The position numbers and the translations under genes are program-made. A DNA stretch of 64,000 nt from Altericroceibacterium spongiae (GTDB taxonomy: Bacteria > Pseudomonadota > Alphaproteobacteria > Sphingomonadales > Sphingomonadaceae): NCBI RefSeq assembly GCF_003610805.1, contig NZ_RAPF01000004.1:186001-250000 (forward strand), written 5' to 3'. Each line of letters opens with the position of its first letter. The first letter of the stretch is position 1. A model generated the notes under the pieces. The model was not told where the DNA came from, ran no database searches, and was given only the letters and a program-made list of their open reading frames with translations. This document shows, piece by piece, positions 8,158 to 16,395 of the stretch.

Positions 8158-9165
8158 TCACCCTGCCGCCGCGCCGCCTTCGGCGAAGACGCTGGAGAGA
8201 GAGCAGGCAGCAGGGCCGAGGATGACGATGAACAGCACTGGCAGGATGAACAGAATCAGCGGCACCGTCATGATCGCGGGCAGGCGGGCGGCCTTTTCCT
8301 CGGCACGCATCATGCGTTCATTGCGGAATTCGGCCGACAGCACACGCAGCGCCGAAGCAAGCGGAGTGCCGTAGCGCTCGGTCTGGATCATGGTCGTCAC
8401 CACACCGCGTACCGCGTCGAGATCGACCCGGTAAGCGAGATTTTCGAAGGCTTGCCGCCTCTCGGTAAGGAAGGACAGTTCGATTGAGGTAAGAGCGAAT
8501 TCATCGCCCAGTTCGGGATAGGCCCGGCCCAGTTCGCGCGCCACCCGGTTGAAAGCGGCATCGACTGTCAGCCCCGCTTCGGCGCAGATCACCAGCAGGT
8601 CCAGCGCATCGGGCAAACCTTTGCGAATGGCGTCCGTTCGTTTGCTGGTCTTGTTCTTGAGGAAGATTTCCGGGCCTTTATAGCTCCCGATCAGCAATGC
8701 GGCGAAGGCCAGAAAACGCTTGAGCGCACCCCAGTCGGGGAAAATATCGAAACCGTAGAGAAACAACCCGCCCAGCGTGCCGAAAGTGATCGGCAGCATC
8801 ATCCGTGCGAAGATCACCGCAACGGCCCATTCCTTGTTGCGATAGCCCGCATGGGCGAGCTTTTGCTGAATTTCGGCAAGCTGGCTTTCCTGAAGGACAC
8901 AGAGCTTTTCGAGCCATTCCTTCAGCCGGTCGGTCGTGTCATTACGGCGGATCAGGCGCCGCCGCCGGGACGGGGGAGCGACGATACCGGCTTTCAGCTC
9001 CTCCCGTCGGGCATTGAGCGCCTTGACCCGGTCGGCCATCGGATCGCGCACAGTAATCGCCGCATAGATCGCCAGCATCACCGCTGCAGCGGCGATGCCG
9101 ACCAGAACGGTGCCGATCAGTACGACATCGATACCGAGAAGAGTGGGGCCGGAACTGGCAGTCAT
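8158..9165 (-). CDS. tadC: Tad pilus inner-membrane platform protein TadC
   Basis: One of two GspF-like (T2SSF domain) platform proteins of the Flp/Tad type IV pilus machine. The start at 9165 follows GAGGAAAGA and gives 335 residues. An N-terminal membrane segment (VVLIGTVLVGIAAAAVMLAIYAAI) is followed by a cytoplasmic basic region, a membrane pair near AVIFARMMLPITFGTLGGLFLYGF, the T2SSF domain with GLPDALDLLVICAEAGLTVDAAF, and a C-terminal hydrophobic segment (LPAIMTVPLILFILPVLFIVILG). It is the last gene of the operon and starts just downstream of the tadB stop. Confidence 0.92.
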   Translation of the reverse strand: MTASSGPTLLGIDVVLIGTVLVGIAAAAVMLAIYAAITVRDPMADRVKALNARREELKAGIVAPPSRRRRLIRRNDTTDRLKEWLEKLCVLQESQLAEIQQKLAHAGYRNKEWAVAVIFARMMLPITFGTLGGLFLYGFDIFPDWGALKRFLAFAALLIGSYKGPEIFLKNKTSKRTDAIRKGLPDALDLLVICAEAGLTVDAAFNRVARELGRAYPELGDEFALTSIELSFLTERRQAFENLAYRVDLDAVRGVVTTMIQTERYGTPLASALRVLSAEFRNERMMRAEEKAARLPAIMTVPLILFILPVLFIVILGPAACSLSSVFAEGGAAAG

Positions 9166-9184
9166 ATTGCGTCTTTCCTCCCGC

Positions 9185-10156
9185 TCAGATCTCAAACCGG
9201 ACCATTTTGGACATGATGAAAACACCCAGCCCCATCCAGGTAAGGCCGCCCAGCCCGGTGAGGATCAGCCGGTCGTCGGTGAAGAAACCGGTCATATATT
9301 CGGGGTTGAGCGTCATCAGCATGGCAAAGACGAGAAAGGGCAGCGCGCCGATAATATAGGCCGAGGCCTTGGCTTCCGAACTCATGGCCTTGATCTTGAG
9401 CTTCATTTGCGACCGTTTGCGCAGCACATCGCTCAGATTCTTCAGCGTTTCGGAGAGGTTGCCTCCGGTTTCGCGCTGGATTGCCAGCGTGATGACGAAG
9501 AATTGAAATTCGGGCAAAGCGAGCTTGGTGGCGGTTTCCTGAAGCGCTTCCTCCATGGTGCGGCCGATCCGGATGCGTTCGCTTACAGCGCGGAACTCCT
9601 CGCCCACGGCACCGGGAATTTCGTGCGAAATCAATGTCAGCGTTTCGGCTACCGGCAAGCCGGCGCGCAGCCCGCGCACGATCAGATCGATCCCGTCGGG
9701 AAATTTGACGATGAAATCGGTCACCCGCTTATTGATGAAATAGCCCACCGCCATATGGGGAAGGCCCGCCCCGATCAGAACGCCGAGCAGCAGCGAAAGC
9801 AAAAAGGCACCCGATTCGAAATAGGTCAGCAGCATCACGACCAGGGCGAGCCCCCCTGAAGCGTAGAAATATTGCTGCAAGGACCAGCCTTTGCCGGTCC
9901 GTTGCAAGCGCAGTTCGAGGGCCTTGAGCCGTGAGCTTTGCCCGGCGGCATGATGCCGTTTCGGGCGCCGCGCAGCGATGGCTTTCTTGAGCTGCGATTC
10001 CACCTTCTCCTCGGGATTGTCCGAATGGCGGATACGCAGATTCCGCAGCCGGCGCTGGCTTTCCTTGTCGGGTGAAGAAGTGCCGAGCAGAAGATAGACG
10101 AGCACCAGCCCGAGCAGCAGGCCGAGCCCGATCAGGATAAGCTGGATGGTCTCCAT
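9185..10156 (-). CDS. tadB: Tad pilus inner-membrane platform protein TadB
   Basis: Paralogue and partner of TadC in the pilus base. The 323 residues begin with a membrane helix (IQLILIGLGLLLGLVLVYLLL) and continue with a basic linker, a hydrophobic region (ALVVMLLTYFESGAFLLSLLLGVLIGAGL), the T2SSF core (FPDGIDLIVRGLRAGLPVAETL, ETGGNLSETLKNLSDVLRKR) and two C-terminal membrane segments. The start is preceded by GGGAG. The upstream neighbour is cpaE at a distance of only 33 bases; in most tad loci the ATPase gene cpaF/tadA lies in that position, and here it is missing. Confidence 0.93.
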   Translation of the reverse strand: METIQLILIGLGLLLGLVLVYLLLGTSSPDKESQRRLRNLRIRHSDNPEEKVESQLKKAIAARRPKRHHAAGQSSRLKALELRLQRTGKGWSLQQYFYASGGLALVVMLLTYFESGAFLLSLLLGVLIGAGLPHMAVGYFINKRVTDFIVKFPDGIDLIVRGLRAGLPVAETLTLISHEIPGAVGEEFRAVSERIRIGRTMEEALQETATKLALPEFQFFVITLAIQRETGGNLSETLKNLSDVLRKRSQMKLKIKAMSSEAKASAYIIGALPFLVFAMLMTLNPEYMTGFFTDDRLILTGLGGLTWMGLGVFIMSKMVRFEI

Positions 10157-10189
10157 CGATATCGTCTCCCGGCTGCCTTCGGGGCGCGC

Positions 10190-11494
10190 TTAGCTGCGCG
10201 CTCCGGCAGTTGCCTTTTCATTCTTTTCCCGGCGCGGTTCTTTCTTCATCAGCAGCGATTTGAGATCGAATTTACTGAGCAGCGAGACGGGGCCGCTTTC
10301 TTCCAGCTTCACATCTTCATCGCTGCCGATGGCGGCAAGCGTGGCGGCCATTTCGCGGATCGGCGCGGTGGTTCGGCTGGCGGGGCTGGCCGCCACCAGC
10401 GTCTGGCCCAGTTTCGCGGCATTCACTGCGGCTTTGTAATCATAGGGTACGGCATAATTGATCCTGCGCTCGACGGAGCTTTCGAAATCGCTGCGGCTGA
10501 TTTCGCCGCCCGTGCCCTGCATTTTGTTGGCGACGAGCACGATCTGCGTGCCGGGTGCATTCTGTTTGAGCCATGCCAGCAGGCGGATCGTGTCGCGCGC
10601 CGAAGCGAGCGTCATTTCCACCACCAGCACCACCACATCGACCCGTTCCAGCACATGCGGGAAATTGATGAGAATGCTGCGCGGCATGTCGATCACCATC
10701 ATGTCGAAAGCGTCGCGAAATTCGTCTTCGAGCTGGATAAAGGCGGAACCGTCGGTCAGCAGCGGAGAACTGATCGGGCTTTCTGCCGAGAGTATCGACA
10801 GACGTTCATTGGCCTGAATCGTGGCGCGTTCGAGAAATAATCCGTCGATCCGGCTGGGATCGTCGATCGCATCGGCGAGCCCGCGGCCCGGTTCGAGATC
10901 GAGCGCCAGCGCATCGGTGCCGAAATGAATGTCGAGATCGAGCAGGCCGGTGCTTTTCTTGTGTTCGGAGCTGAACTGCCAGGCGAGCGAAGTTGCCAGC
11001 GAGGAGGCACCGACACCGCCGCGGGTCCCCACAATGGCGGTGCAGATATGGCGAACGGGGCTATCCGCTTCCTGCGGGCGCGGCTGGGTAAAGATTGCCT
11101 GCGCCTGCTGCAGCGTATCGCGTATCTGGCTCGGCTGGAGCGGTTTCAGCAAATAATCGTGAATCCCGCTGGCGAGCAGATCGCGATAGAGCCGCACATC
11201 GTTGACCGTGCCAAGCGCAATCACCACCGTGCCCGGTTCGCAGACTTCGGCCAGTGCGTTGATCTCATTGAGCGGATCGCTGCATTCGGACAGATCGACC
11301 ATCAAAATTGCCGGGCTGGAAGCAATCGACAGCGACTGGACGGCGCTGCGCAGACCGCCTTTGGCGACCTTTTCCGGGGCCCAGCCCATTTCCACCGCCA
11401 TCGGCCGGATGGCATCCACCGTCAGTTCGTCGCAGATAAAGGCGGCGAAGGGGTCGCGATTGGCGGGCAGAGAGCCTTTCCATGGTGCATTCAT
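10190..11494 (-). CDS. cpaE: Pilus localisation ATPase-like protein CpaE/TadZ
   Basis: CpaE/TadZ directs assembly of the Tad apparatus to the cell pole. The 434-residue protein has an N-terminal receiver-like domain (about 15-135, containing AILMVDLSECSDPLNEIN and LLKPLQPSQIRDTL) and a ParA/MinD-like domain from about residue 150. The latter has a deviant Walker A, GTRGGVGASSLATSLA, which lacks the signature lysine as in other TadZ proteins, then LLDLDIHFGT and MMVIDMPR. The C-terminal tail is basic. It starts 3 bases after the cpaD stop, so the two are translationally linked. Confidence 0.93.
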   Translation of the reverse strand: MNAPWKGSLPANRDPFAAFICDELTVDAIRPMAVEMGWAPEKVAKGGLRSAVQSLSIASSPAILMVDLSECSDPLNEINALAEVCEPGTVVIALGTVNDVRLYRDLLASGIHDYLLKPLQPSQIRDTLQQAQAIFTQPRPQEADSPVRHICTAIVGTRGGVGASSLATSLAWQFSSEHKKSTGLLDLDIHFGTDALALDLEPGRGLADAIDDPSRIDGLFLERATIQANERLSILSAESPISSPLLTDGSAFIQLEDEFRDAFDMMVIDMPRSILINFPHVLERVDVVVLVVEMTLASARDTIRLLAWLKQNAPGTQIVLVANKMQGTGGEISRSDFESSVERRINYAVPYDYKAAVNAAKLGQTLVAASPASRTTAPIREMAATLAAIGSDEDVKLEESGPVSLLSKFDLKSLLMKKEPRREKNEKATAGARS

Positions 11495-11497
11495 GGT

Positions 11498-12193
11498 TCA
11501 GTCCTCCTCCGTTGTGGCCGAGGCCGAGCCATTTTTGAGGAAATTGAGATCCTCATTGGCCGTGGCACCGGTGGCCGCCTGATTGCGATAGGCCGCGATG
11601 GCCTTGTTCGATGTCATGATCCGGGTGCTGTCCGGATCTTCTGCCCCGCGAATGAGATCCTCGGGGTCCGCCACCATGGCTGCGAGATTGGCATTGGTCG
11701 CACAGCCGAAATTGCGCGCGGTTTCATTGCTGTAATGGGCGGAATCGTCGTCGCTCCAGTCCGGGCAGCCGGGCACATGCGCGCTCGAGCGCATCACTGT
11801 GACGCGGACCATGCCCGGTTCGATGGTCGTGGCACTGGCGGGCATCGCTTCGCTCAGCGTCAGGCCATAACGGCCTGCCAGCGCAGCGACATCTCTGGCG
11901 ACAGCCCCGCCGCCCGCCGGATCGCTCACGGCGATACGGTCACCATAGCCGACATCCATGGCGGCGAACCAGCCGGCCAGCCGCTGCCGTTCGGGGGCGG
12001 TGAGGCCGCCGGTGCCCGCGCGCAGATCGAGCGCATAGCTGCCCCGTTCGACCACCGGCTGGCGGGCAGAATAGAGCGTGCGATTGGCCGGACCGGCACT
12101 GTTGCAGCCGCTAAGCGCGGTTCCGGCGGAGAGGAGGAAGACCGCGGCAAGCGCGCCTTTGGTGCAAGGAGCCATCGGAAAAGCCTTTCTCAT
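11498..12193 (-). CDS. cpaD: CpaD-family pilus lipoprotein
   Basis: CpaD is the lipoprotein partner of the Tad secretin in the outer membrane. The signal peptide ends in a lipobox, LSGC (Cys29 from the first Met), and the family signature appears near the C-terminus (PGCPDWS, NFGCATNANLAAMVADPEDLIRG). The first ATG overlaps the cpaC stop as ATGA. A second in-frame ATG at 12175 has a better-spaced GAGAAAGG and may be the true start; both keep the lipobox. Length 231 residues from the first ATG, typical of the family. Confidence 0.88.
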   Translation of the reverse strand: MRKAFPMAPCTKGALAAVFLLSAGTALSGCNSAGPANRTLYSARQPVVERGSYALDLRAGTGGLTAPERQRLAGWFAAMDVGYGDRIAVSDPAGGGAVARDVAALAGRYGLTLSEAMPASATTIEPGMVRVTVMRSSAHVPGCPDWSDDDSAHYSNETARNFGCATNANLAAMVADPEDLIRGAEDPDSTRIMTSNKAIAAYRNQAATGATANEDLNFLKNGSASATTEED

Positions 12194-13713
12194 TCGAAAC
12201 TGAAGCCGGGTTCGGCTGTCTCTTCTGGTGTATCCTGAGCGCGGTTGCGCGGATCGTCCGGAGTCGCTCCGCTGCGGGCGGGTTGCCCGTCCTCGGGTGC
12301 GGCAAGGCGCGGCACAGGGCGCGGTTCTTCCGTTGTCGAGCCGGTTTCTCCGCCGAAAAACTGCTGAGTCGCAGTAGCTGCCTTGAATCCGTCGGTCGGC
12401 AAAGCGATGTCATTCGCATTGACCGGTTTCACCAGATAGGGCGTGACCACGATAACCAGTTCGGTCTGCCCTTTCTGGAATTCGGTCGATTTGAACAGAT
12501 TGCCAAGGATCGGCACATCGCCGAGGCCCGGCGCCTTGCGGATCATATTTTGCGAGCTGTTGGAGAGCAGACCTGCAATCATGAAGCTCTGGCCCGAGCC
12601 GAGCTCCACCGTGGTTTCGGCCCGCCTGACAGTCAGCGCAGGGATCTGGAATCCCTCGATACTGACCGCACCTTCGCTGGTCAGTTCGGACACTTCGGGG
12701 CGCACGCGCATCGAAATCCGGCCATTGCTCAGCACGGTCGGTGCATAGCGCAGGCTGACGCCATATTTGCGATATTCGATGGTAACGCCGTTATTATTGC
12801 CGTTACTGACCGGGATCGGATATTCACCGCCGGCGAGAAATTCTGCTGCTTCACCCGAAAGCGCCGTCAGATTGGGTTGCGACAGGGTGGTGACGAGGCC
12901 GTTTTGTTCGGCGAGATCGAGCGCGCCCGTAAGGTCGAGGCCGAGAAATTTGCCGAACCCGCCAATCGTGGTGCCATCGGCCACGCCGTTCACCGAAACG
13001 TCGTCACCATTCACGGCCAGATTGGCACGTCCCTGCGAAATGCCGAATTTAAACCCGCCGGTCGAATCGCGGCTTTGCAGATTGGCACCCAGGGCGCGGA
13101 CCAGCGTGCGGTTTACCTCGGCGAAGCGGACCTGCAGATTGACCTGCAACGGCGTGGCGGTGCGCAGGCGGGAGACCACATTGGTGCCGTCCCCCACAAA
13201 GGCGGTGACGAGCCTTTCGACTTCGGCTGCATCTTCGGGCTGCGCGACCGTGCCGGTCAGCAACACCATATTATTGCCCATGGTGGCGACGGAAATTTTC
13301 GCTTCGGGCATGGCGAGCGCGAGCATCTGATCGATGCTCTGAATATTATTGCCCACGCGGATATTGGCCGACCAGATGATATCGCCCGCCGCATTGCTAG
13401 CATAAAGCGTGGTCTCGCCGCCCGATTTGCCGAACACATAGAGCTGGCGCGCAGATTTGACCTGCACATCGGTAATCGAATCATTGGCCACAAAGACATC
13501 GGCCATGGCGCCTGGCACATTGACCAGATGGCCACGCCCGATCGACAGGGAGATATCCTGCGCGGGAGAAACGATGGCTGAAGATGCCATTGCCGAGGAT
13601 GCGATGGCCGAGGATGTGATGGATTGCGCTCCGGCAGGCGAAACGGGCAGCATGGCGAGACCCATCAGCGCGCAGCTCGTTCCCAGCGCGATTTTGCAAA
13701 AACGGGATGTCAT
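12190..13713 (-). CDS. cpaC: Tad pilus outer-membrane secretin CpaC/RcpA
   Basis: It forms the outer-membrane channel for the Flp pilus. The 507 residues comprise a signal peptide (to about residue 30), a BON/pilus-formation N-domain (SLSIGRGHLVNVPGAMADVFVANDSITDVQVKS), a BON-like segment (MGNNMVLLTGTVAQPEDAAEVERLV) and the secretin core with the conserved GFQIPALTVRRAETTVELGSGQSFMIAGLL and APGLGDVPILGNLFKS. The mature N-terminus starts with a low-complexity Ser/Ala/Ile stretch made of 5-residue repeats. The tail is Pro/Glu/Arg-rich. It overlaps both cpaB and cpaD by 4 bases. Confidence 0.95.
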   Translation of the reverse strand: MTSRFCKIALGTSCALMGLAMLPVSPAGAQSITSSAIASSAMASSAIVSPAQDISLSIGRGHLVNVPGAMADVFVANDSITDVQVKSARQLYVFGKSGGETTLYASNAAGDIIWSANIRVGNNIQSIDQMLALAMPEAKISVATMGNNMVLLTGTVAQPEDAAEVERLVTAFVGDGTNVVSRLRTATPLQVNLQVRFAEVNRTLVRALGANLQSRDSTGGFKFGISQGRANLAVNGDDVSVNGVADGTTIGGFGKFLGLDLTGALDLAEQNGLVTTLSQPNLTALSGEAAEFLAGGEYPIPVSNGNNNGVTIEYRKYGVSLRYAPTVLSNGRISMRVRPEVSELTSEGAVSIEGFQIPALTVRRAETTVELGSGQSFMIAGLLSNSSQNMIRKAPGLGDVPILGNLFKSTEFQKGQTELVIVVTPYLVKPVNANDIALPTDGFKAATATQQFFGGETGSTTEEPRPVPRLAAPEDGQPARSGATPDDPRNRAQDTPEETAEPGFSFE

Positions 13714-14735
13714 TTCGAATCCTTTCCGACCGGAACGATCACCGTGTTGTTACCGCGTGAGACACGGACGACGGGGCCGCTGATCCTGGGCGCGGCAGTG
13801 TCGTTCGTCGGCTGCGAGCCCATAACGACCGGCTGAAGCGGCGGACGTGAGGGAGCCGGGGCCGGCATTGTGCTGGGCTGATAGCGCGAAATATCGCCCC
13901 CGGTGACATAGCTGCTCTGCCCGTCATGCGGATAGCTCAGCGCTGTTTTCAGCAGCCTTTCTTCTTCTTCGGGTGTGGCGTCGGCCGGCAATTCGATTTC
14001 GCCCGAGGCCAGTGCCTGCTCCAGTTCGGACTGGTTGTCGGCAATCGAGCGCAGTGACAGGGTGATCGTGCCGACATTTTGCGCGACGGCGACCTTTTCC
14101 GCGATTCGCGGTGTCACTTCGAGCGTCACATTGCTGAAGCCGCGCACTTCGGTCATTCCGTCTTCGGTCTTGCCGCTAGAGGTAGAACGGTCGGTGGCGA
14201 GCACACGTATATTGCGCAGAATGGTCTCCGCCGTGTTGAAAGCCTGTCCCTGTCCTTCCTTGATAGTCTGCGAAAGCACCAGATCGACGCGGTCCCCCGG
14301 AAAGACGAAACCGGCGACACCGGTATTCTCCGAGACGGGCACGGTAACGGCGCGCATACCGGGGCCGAGAGCGGCGGCCAGAAAACCGCGATCGCCCGGT
14401 GCGACGAGCGAGCCTTTGGTTACCGGTTCTCCGGCTGTAACCGGATAGCGAACAACCGTGCCGAGCAGATCGGCCATGTCGTCCGCACCTTCGGTGAAAT
14501 AGACATCTTTCATCAGTTTTTGCGGCCATTCCTGATAGGCGACCGATTCGGCTGTGAGGATGGTGCCAACAGGCAAAGCGCGTTTGGCGACCAGCACTTT
14601 CGGGCCGGCCGGTACGGTGCTGGCCGCTTCGGCCAGAGGCGCGGAAGACCCGGTTAACAGGCTTCTCGCTGCGAGCGCCGTGCCGATGGCGACGATTAAC
14701 GCGCCCACCAGCAATATGAGCTTTCTTTTATCCAT
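13710..14735 (-). CDS. cpaB: Flp pilus assembly protein CpaB/RcpC
   Basis: A periplasmic, membrane-anchored protein that supports the secretin. It has an N-terminal membrane helix (LILLVGALIVAIGTALAARSLL), an SAF domain that resembles antifreeze/pilus chaperone domains (KVLVAKRALPVGTILTAESVAYQEWP, VVRYPVTAGEPVTKGSLV) and the RcpC/CpaB core (AALGPGMRAVTVPVSENTGVAGFVFPGDRVDLVLS). The ATG at 14735 gives 341 residues; an in-frame GTG at 14747 overlaps the AAAGGGG motif and is less likely. The C-terminal part is a Pro/Ser-rich linker. Confidence 0.93.
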   Translation of the reverse strand: MDKRKLILLVGALIVAIGTALAARSLLTGSSAPLAEAASTVPAGPKVLVAKRALPVGTILTAESVAYQEWPQKLMKDVYFTEGADDMADLLGTVVRYPVTAGEPVTKGSLVAPGDRGFLAAALGPGMRAVTVPVSENTGVAGFVFPGDRVDLVLSQTIKEGQGQAFNTAETILRNIRVLATDRSTSSGKTEDGMTEVRGFSNVTLEVTPRIAEKVAVAQNVGTITLSLRSIADNQSELEQALASGEIELPADATPEEEERLLKTALSYPHDGQSSYVTGGDISRYQPSTMPAPAPSRPPLQPVVMGSQPTNDTAAPRISGPVVRVSRGNNTVIVPVGKDSK

Positions 14736-14809
14736 GGTGCTGAGCACCCCTTTGCGAACCCATTGATCTCTTTGGAGACTTTCTGGCGGCTAAATGGTTA
14801 AAATCTGGT

Positions 14810-15301
14810 TCAACCCGCGATGGCTGCAGTGGATGAAGCCGCAGGCAGGTAATGCGCGCCGAGCACCAGCAGGCTCGCCGACGCAATGGCCACGCCATAG
14901 GGAATTGCGATTTTGGTCTTCTTGCGGCGCATCACATGCCAGCCGCCGAACAGGACGGTCAGGACACCGCCGATCAGCGCCATGAGCACGATCATTTGCA
15001 GGAACAGCGCAGGTTCGATCCACAGAGCGAGCGCGGTCAGCAGTTTGACATCGCCGCCGCCCATTCCGCCGAGCGCGAAGAGCCCTGCCAGAACGACGAA
15101 AGTGACCAGCGCCAGGCCGATCTGCCAGGCAATATCGGGCCAGAGATCCATTCCGCTGGCTAACCAGAAAAGGGGGGCGCCGACAGCCACTGCCAGATTG
15201 AGCCAGTTGGCGATTCGGCGCGATGTCAGGTCGGTTATGGCGGCGATGACGAGCGCAATTGCCAAGGCGGCAAGCAGCCCGTACTGGATCATCTCATTCA
15301 C
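14810..15301 (-). CDS. cpaA: Prepilin peptidase CpaA/TadV (A24 family)
   Basis: An inner-membrane aspartic protease that cleaves the leader of Flp pilins and pseudopilins. The 163-residue protein is of the short form without the N-methylation domain. The two catalytic aspartates are visible in ITDLTSRRIANWLN (Asp about 23) and in the GxGD-type motif GGMGGGDVKLL. Several hydrophobic segments follow. The GTG start at 15301 is spaced 8 bases from AGGGG; the ATG at 15292 is an alternative. It is the first gene of the tad operon. The cognate Flp pilin gene, usually next to it, is absent. Confidence 0.92.
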   Translation of the reverse strand: MNEMIQYGLLAALAIALVIAAITDLTSRRIANWLNLAVAVGAPLFWLASGMDLWPDIAWQIGLALVTFVVLAGLFALGGMGGGDVKLLTALALWIEPALFLQMIVLMALIGGVLTVLFGGWHVMRRKKTKIAIPYGVAIASASLLVLGAHYLPAASSTAAIAG

Positions 15302-15432
15302 TTCTGGTGCCCCTTTTTTTTGCTTTGGGCGTTGCGACGATCCGATGGTTAACGAGCATGACTTACCAAACGGTAACCAGACCGAGCCGAATCGTAATCA
15401 CACTGCAATAAAGTGAGGAGAGTGGTCCGTTT

Positions 15433-16395
15433 ATGATGTCCCGGCCTGCCAGTTCCTTCGATCGCCGGTCCATTCCTGCCCAGGCGCGGGAAGGATACTG
15501 GCAAGCCATGGATGGCCATCAGATCCGCCGGATAGACTGGTCGGCCCCGGCAGACCGGCCGGTGCGCGGCTCGCTGCTGTTCATGCCGGGGCGTGGCGAT
15601 TCTTATGAAAAATATCTCGAAACGCTCGATCACTGGGCGCGGCAGGGCTGGCAGGTCAGTGCGGCGGACTGGCGCGGGCAGGCAGGGTCTGGCCGTCTGG
15701 GGGCCGATCCGGTGACCGGCCATGCCGACGATTTCGGCCTGTGGGTATCGGATTTACGGGATTTCTGGGCGCAATGGCGGTCTCACAGGCCGGGGCCGCA
15801 TGTACTGGCGGGCCATTCCATGGGCGGTCATCTTACTTTGCGTGCGGTGGCGGAAGGTGCCGTGCAGCCCGATGCACTGATTCTGTCGGCGCCGATGCTG
15901 GGTGTGCTGCCGCAATCGGTGCCCAGTATCGTGCTGCATCAGGCAGCCCGGTTCATGAACTGGCTCGGCGACTCGAAACGGCCTGCCTGGAAATGGAGCG
16001 AGAAGCCGGGAGAATTGCCCACCGGTCGCGAAGCTTTGCTTACCCATGACGATGATCGCTATCGCGATGAACAATGGTGGCGCGATAAGCGTCCTGAGCT
16101 GGTGATGGGGCCGGGAAGCTGGGGCTGGGTGCGCAGCGCGCTCGCTTCGATTCGCCTGCTGGAACGGCCCGGCATTCTCGAAGCGATTGAAATTCCGGTT
16201 TTTCTTCTGGCTACGCGGGCGGATAAGCTGGTCAGTTTTTCGGCGATAGAGCGGGCCGGTGCACGCCTTCCGCATGGCGAAACACTCTTTTTCGGCCAGG
16301 AAGCCGCGCATGAAATTTTGCGGGAAATCGACCCTGTGCGCAATCGGGCCCTTGAAGCGCTGGACGATTTCCTTGATCGGCTGCCGACATCATGA
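15433..16395 (+). CDS. Alpha/beta hydrolase, lysophospholipase/monoacylglycerol lipase type
   Basis: A cytoplasmic serine hydrolase resembling PldB and monoacylglycerol lipases. The nucleophile elbow is GHSMGG with Ser129, the oxyanion region is LLFMPGRGDSYEKY (about 49-61), and the likely catalytic His lies in EAAHEILREID near the C-terminus. Length 320 residues, start preceded by GAGGAGA. No signal peptide is seen. The stop overlaps the start of the FAD oxidoreductase by 4 bases (ATGA), so the two are co-translated; a shared pathway is not obvious. Confidence 0.88.
   Translation: MMSRPASSFDRRSIPAQAREGYWQAMDGHQIRRIDWSAPADRPVRGSLLFMPGRGDSYEKYLETLDHWARQGWQVSAADWRGQAGSGRLGADPVTGHADDFGLWVSDLRDFWAQWRSHRPGPHVLAGHSMGGHLTLRAVAEGAVQPDALILSAPMLGVLPQSVPSIVLHQAARFMNWLGDSKRPAWKWSEKPGELPTGREALLTHDDDRYRDEQWWRDKRPELVMGPGSWGWVRSALASIRLLERPGILEAIEIPVFLLATRADKLVSFSAIERAGARLPHGETLFFGQEAAHEILREIDPVRNRALEALDDFLDRLPTS

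Noticed and set aside
10157-10189. Remnant of cpaF between cpaE and tadB
   Set aside because: The spacer is only 33 bases and contains just the tadB ribosome binding site; no pseudogene is visible.
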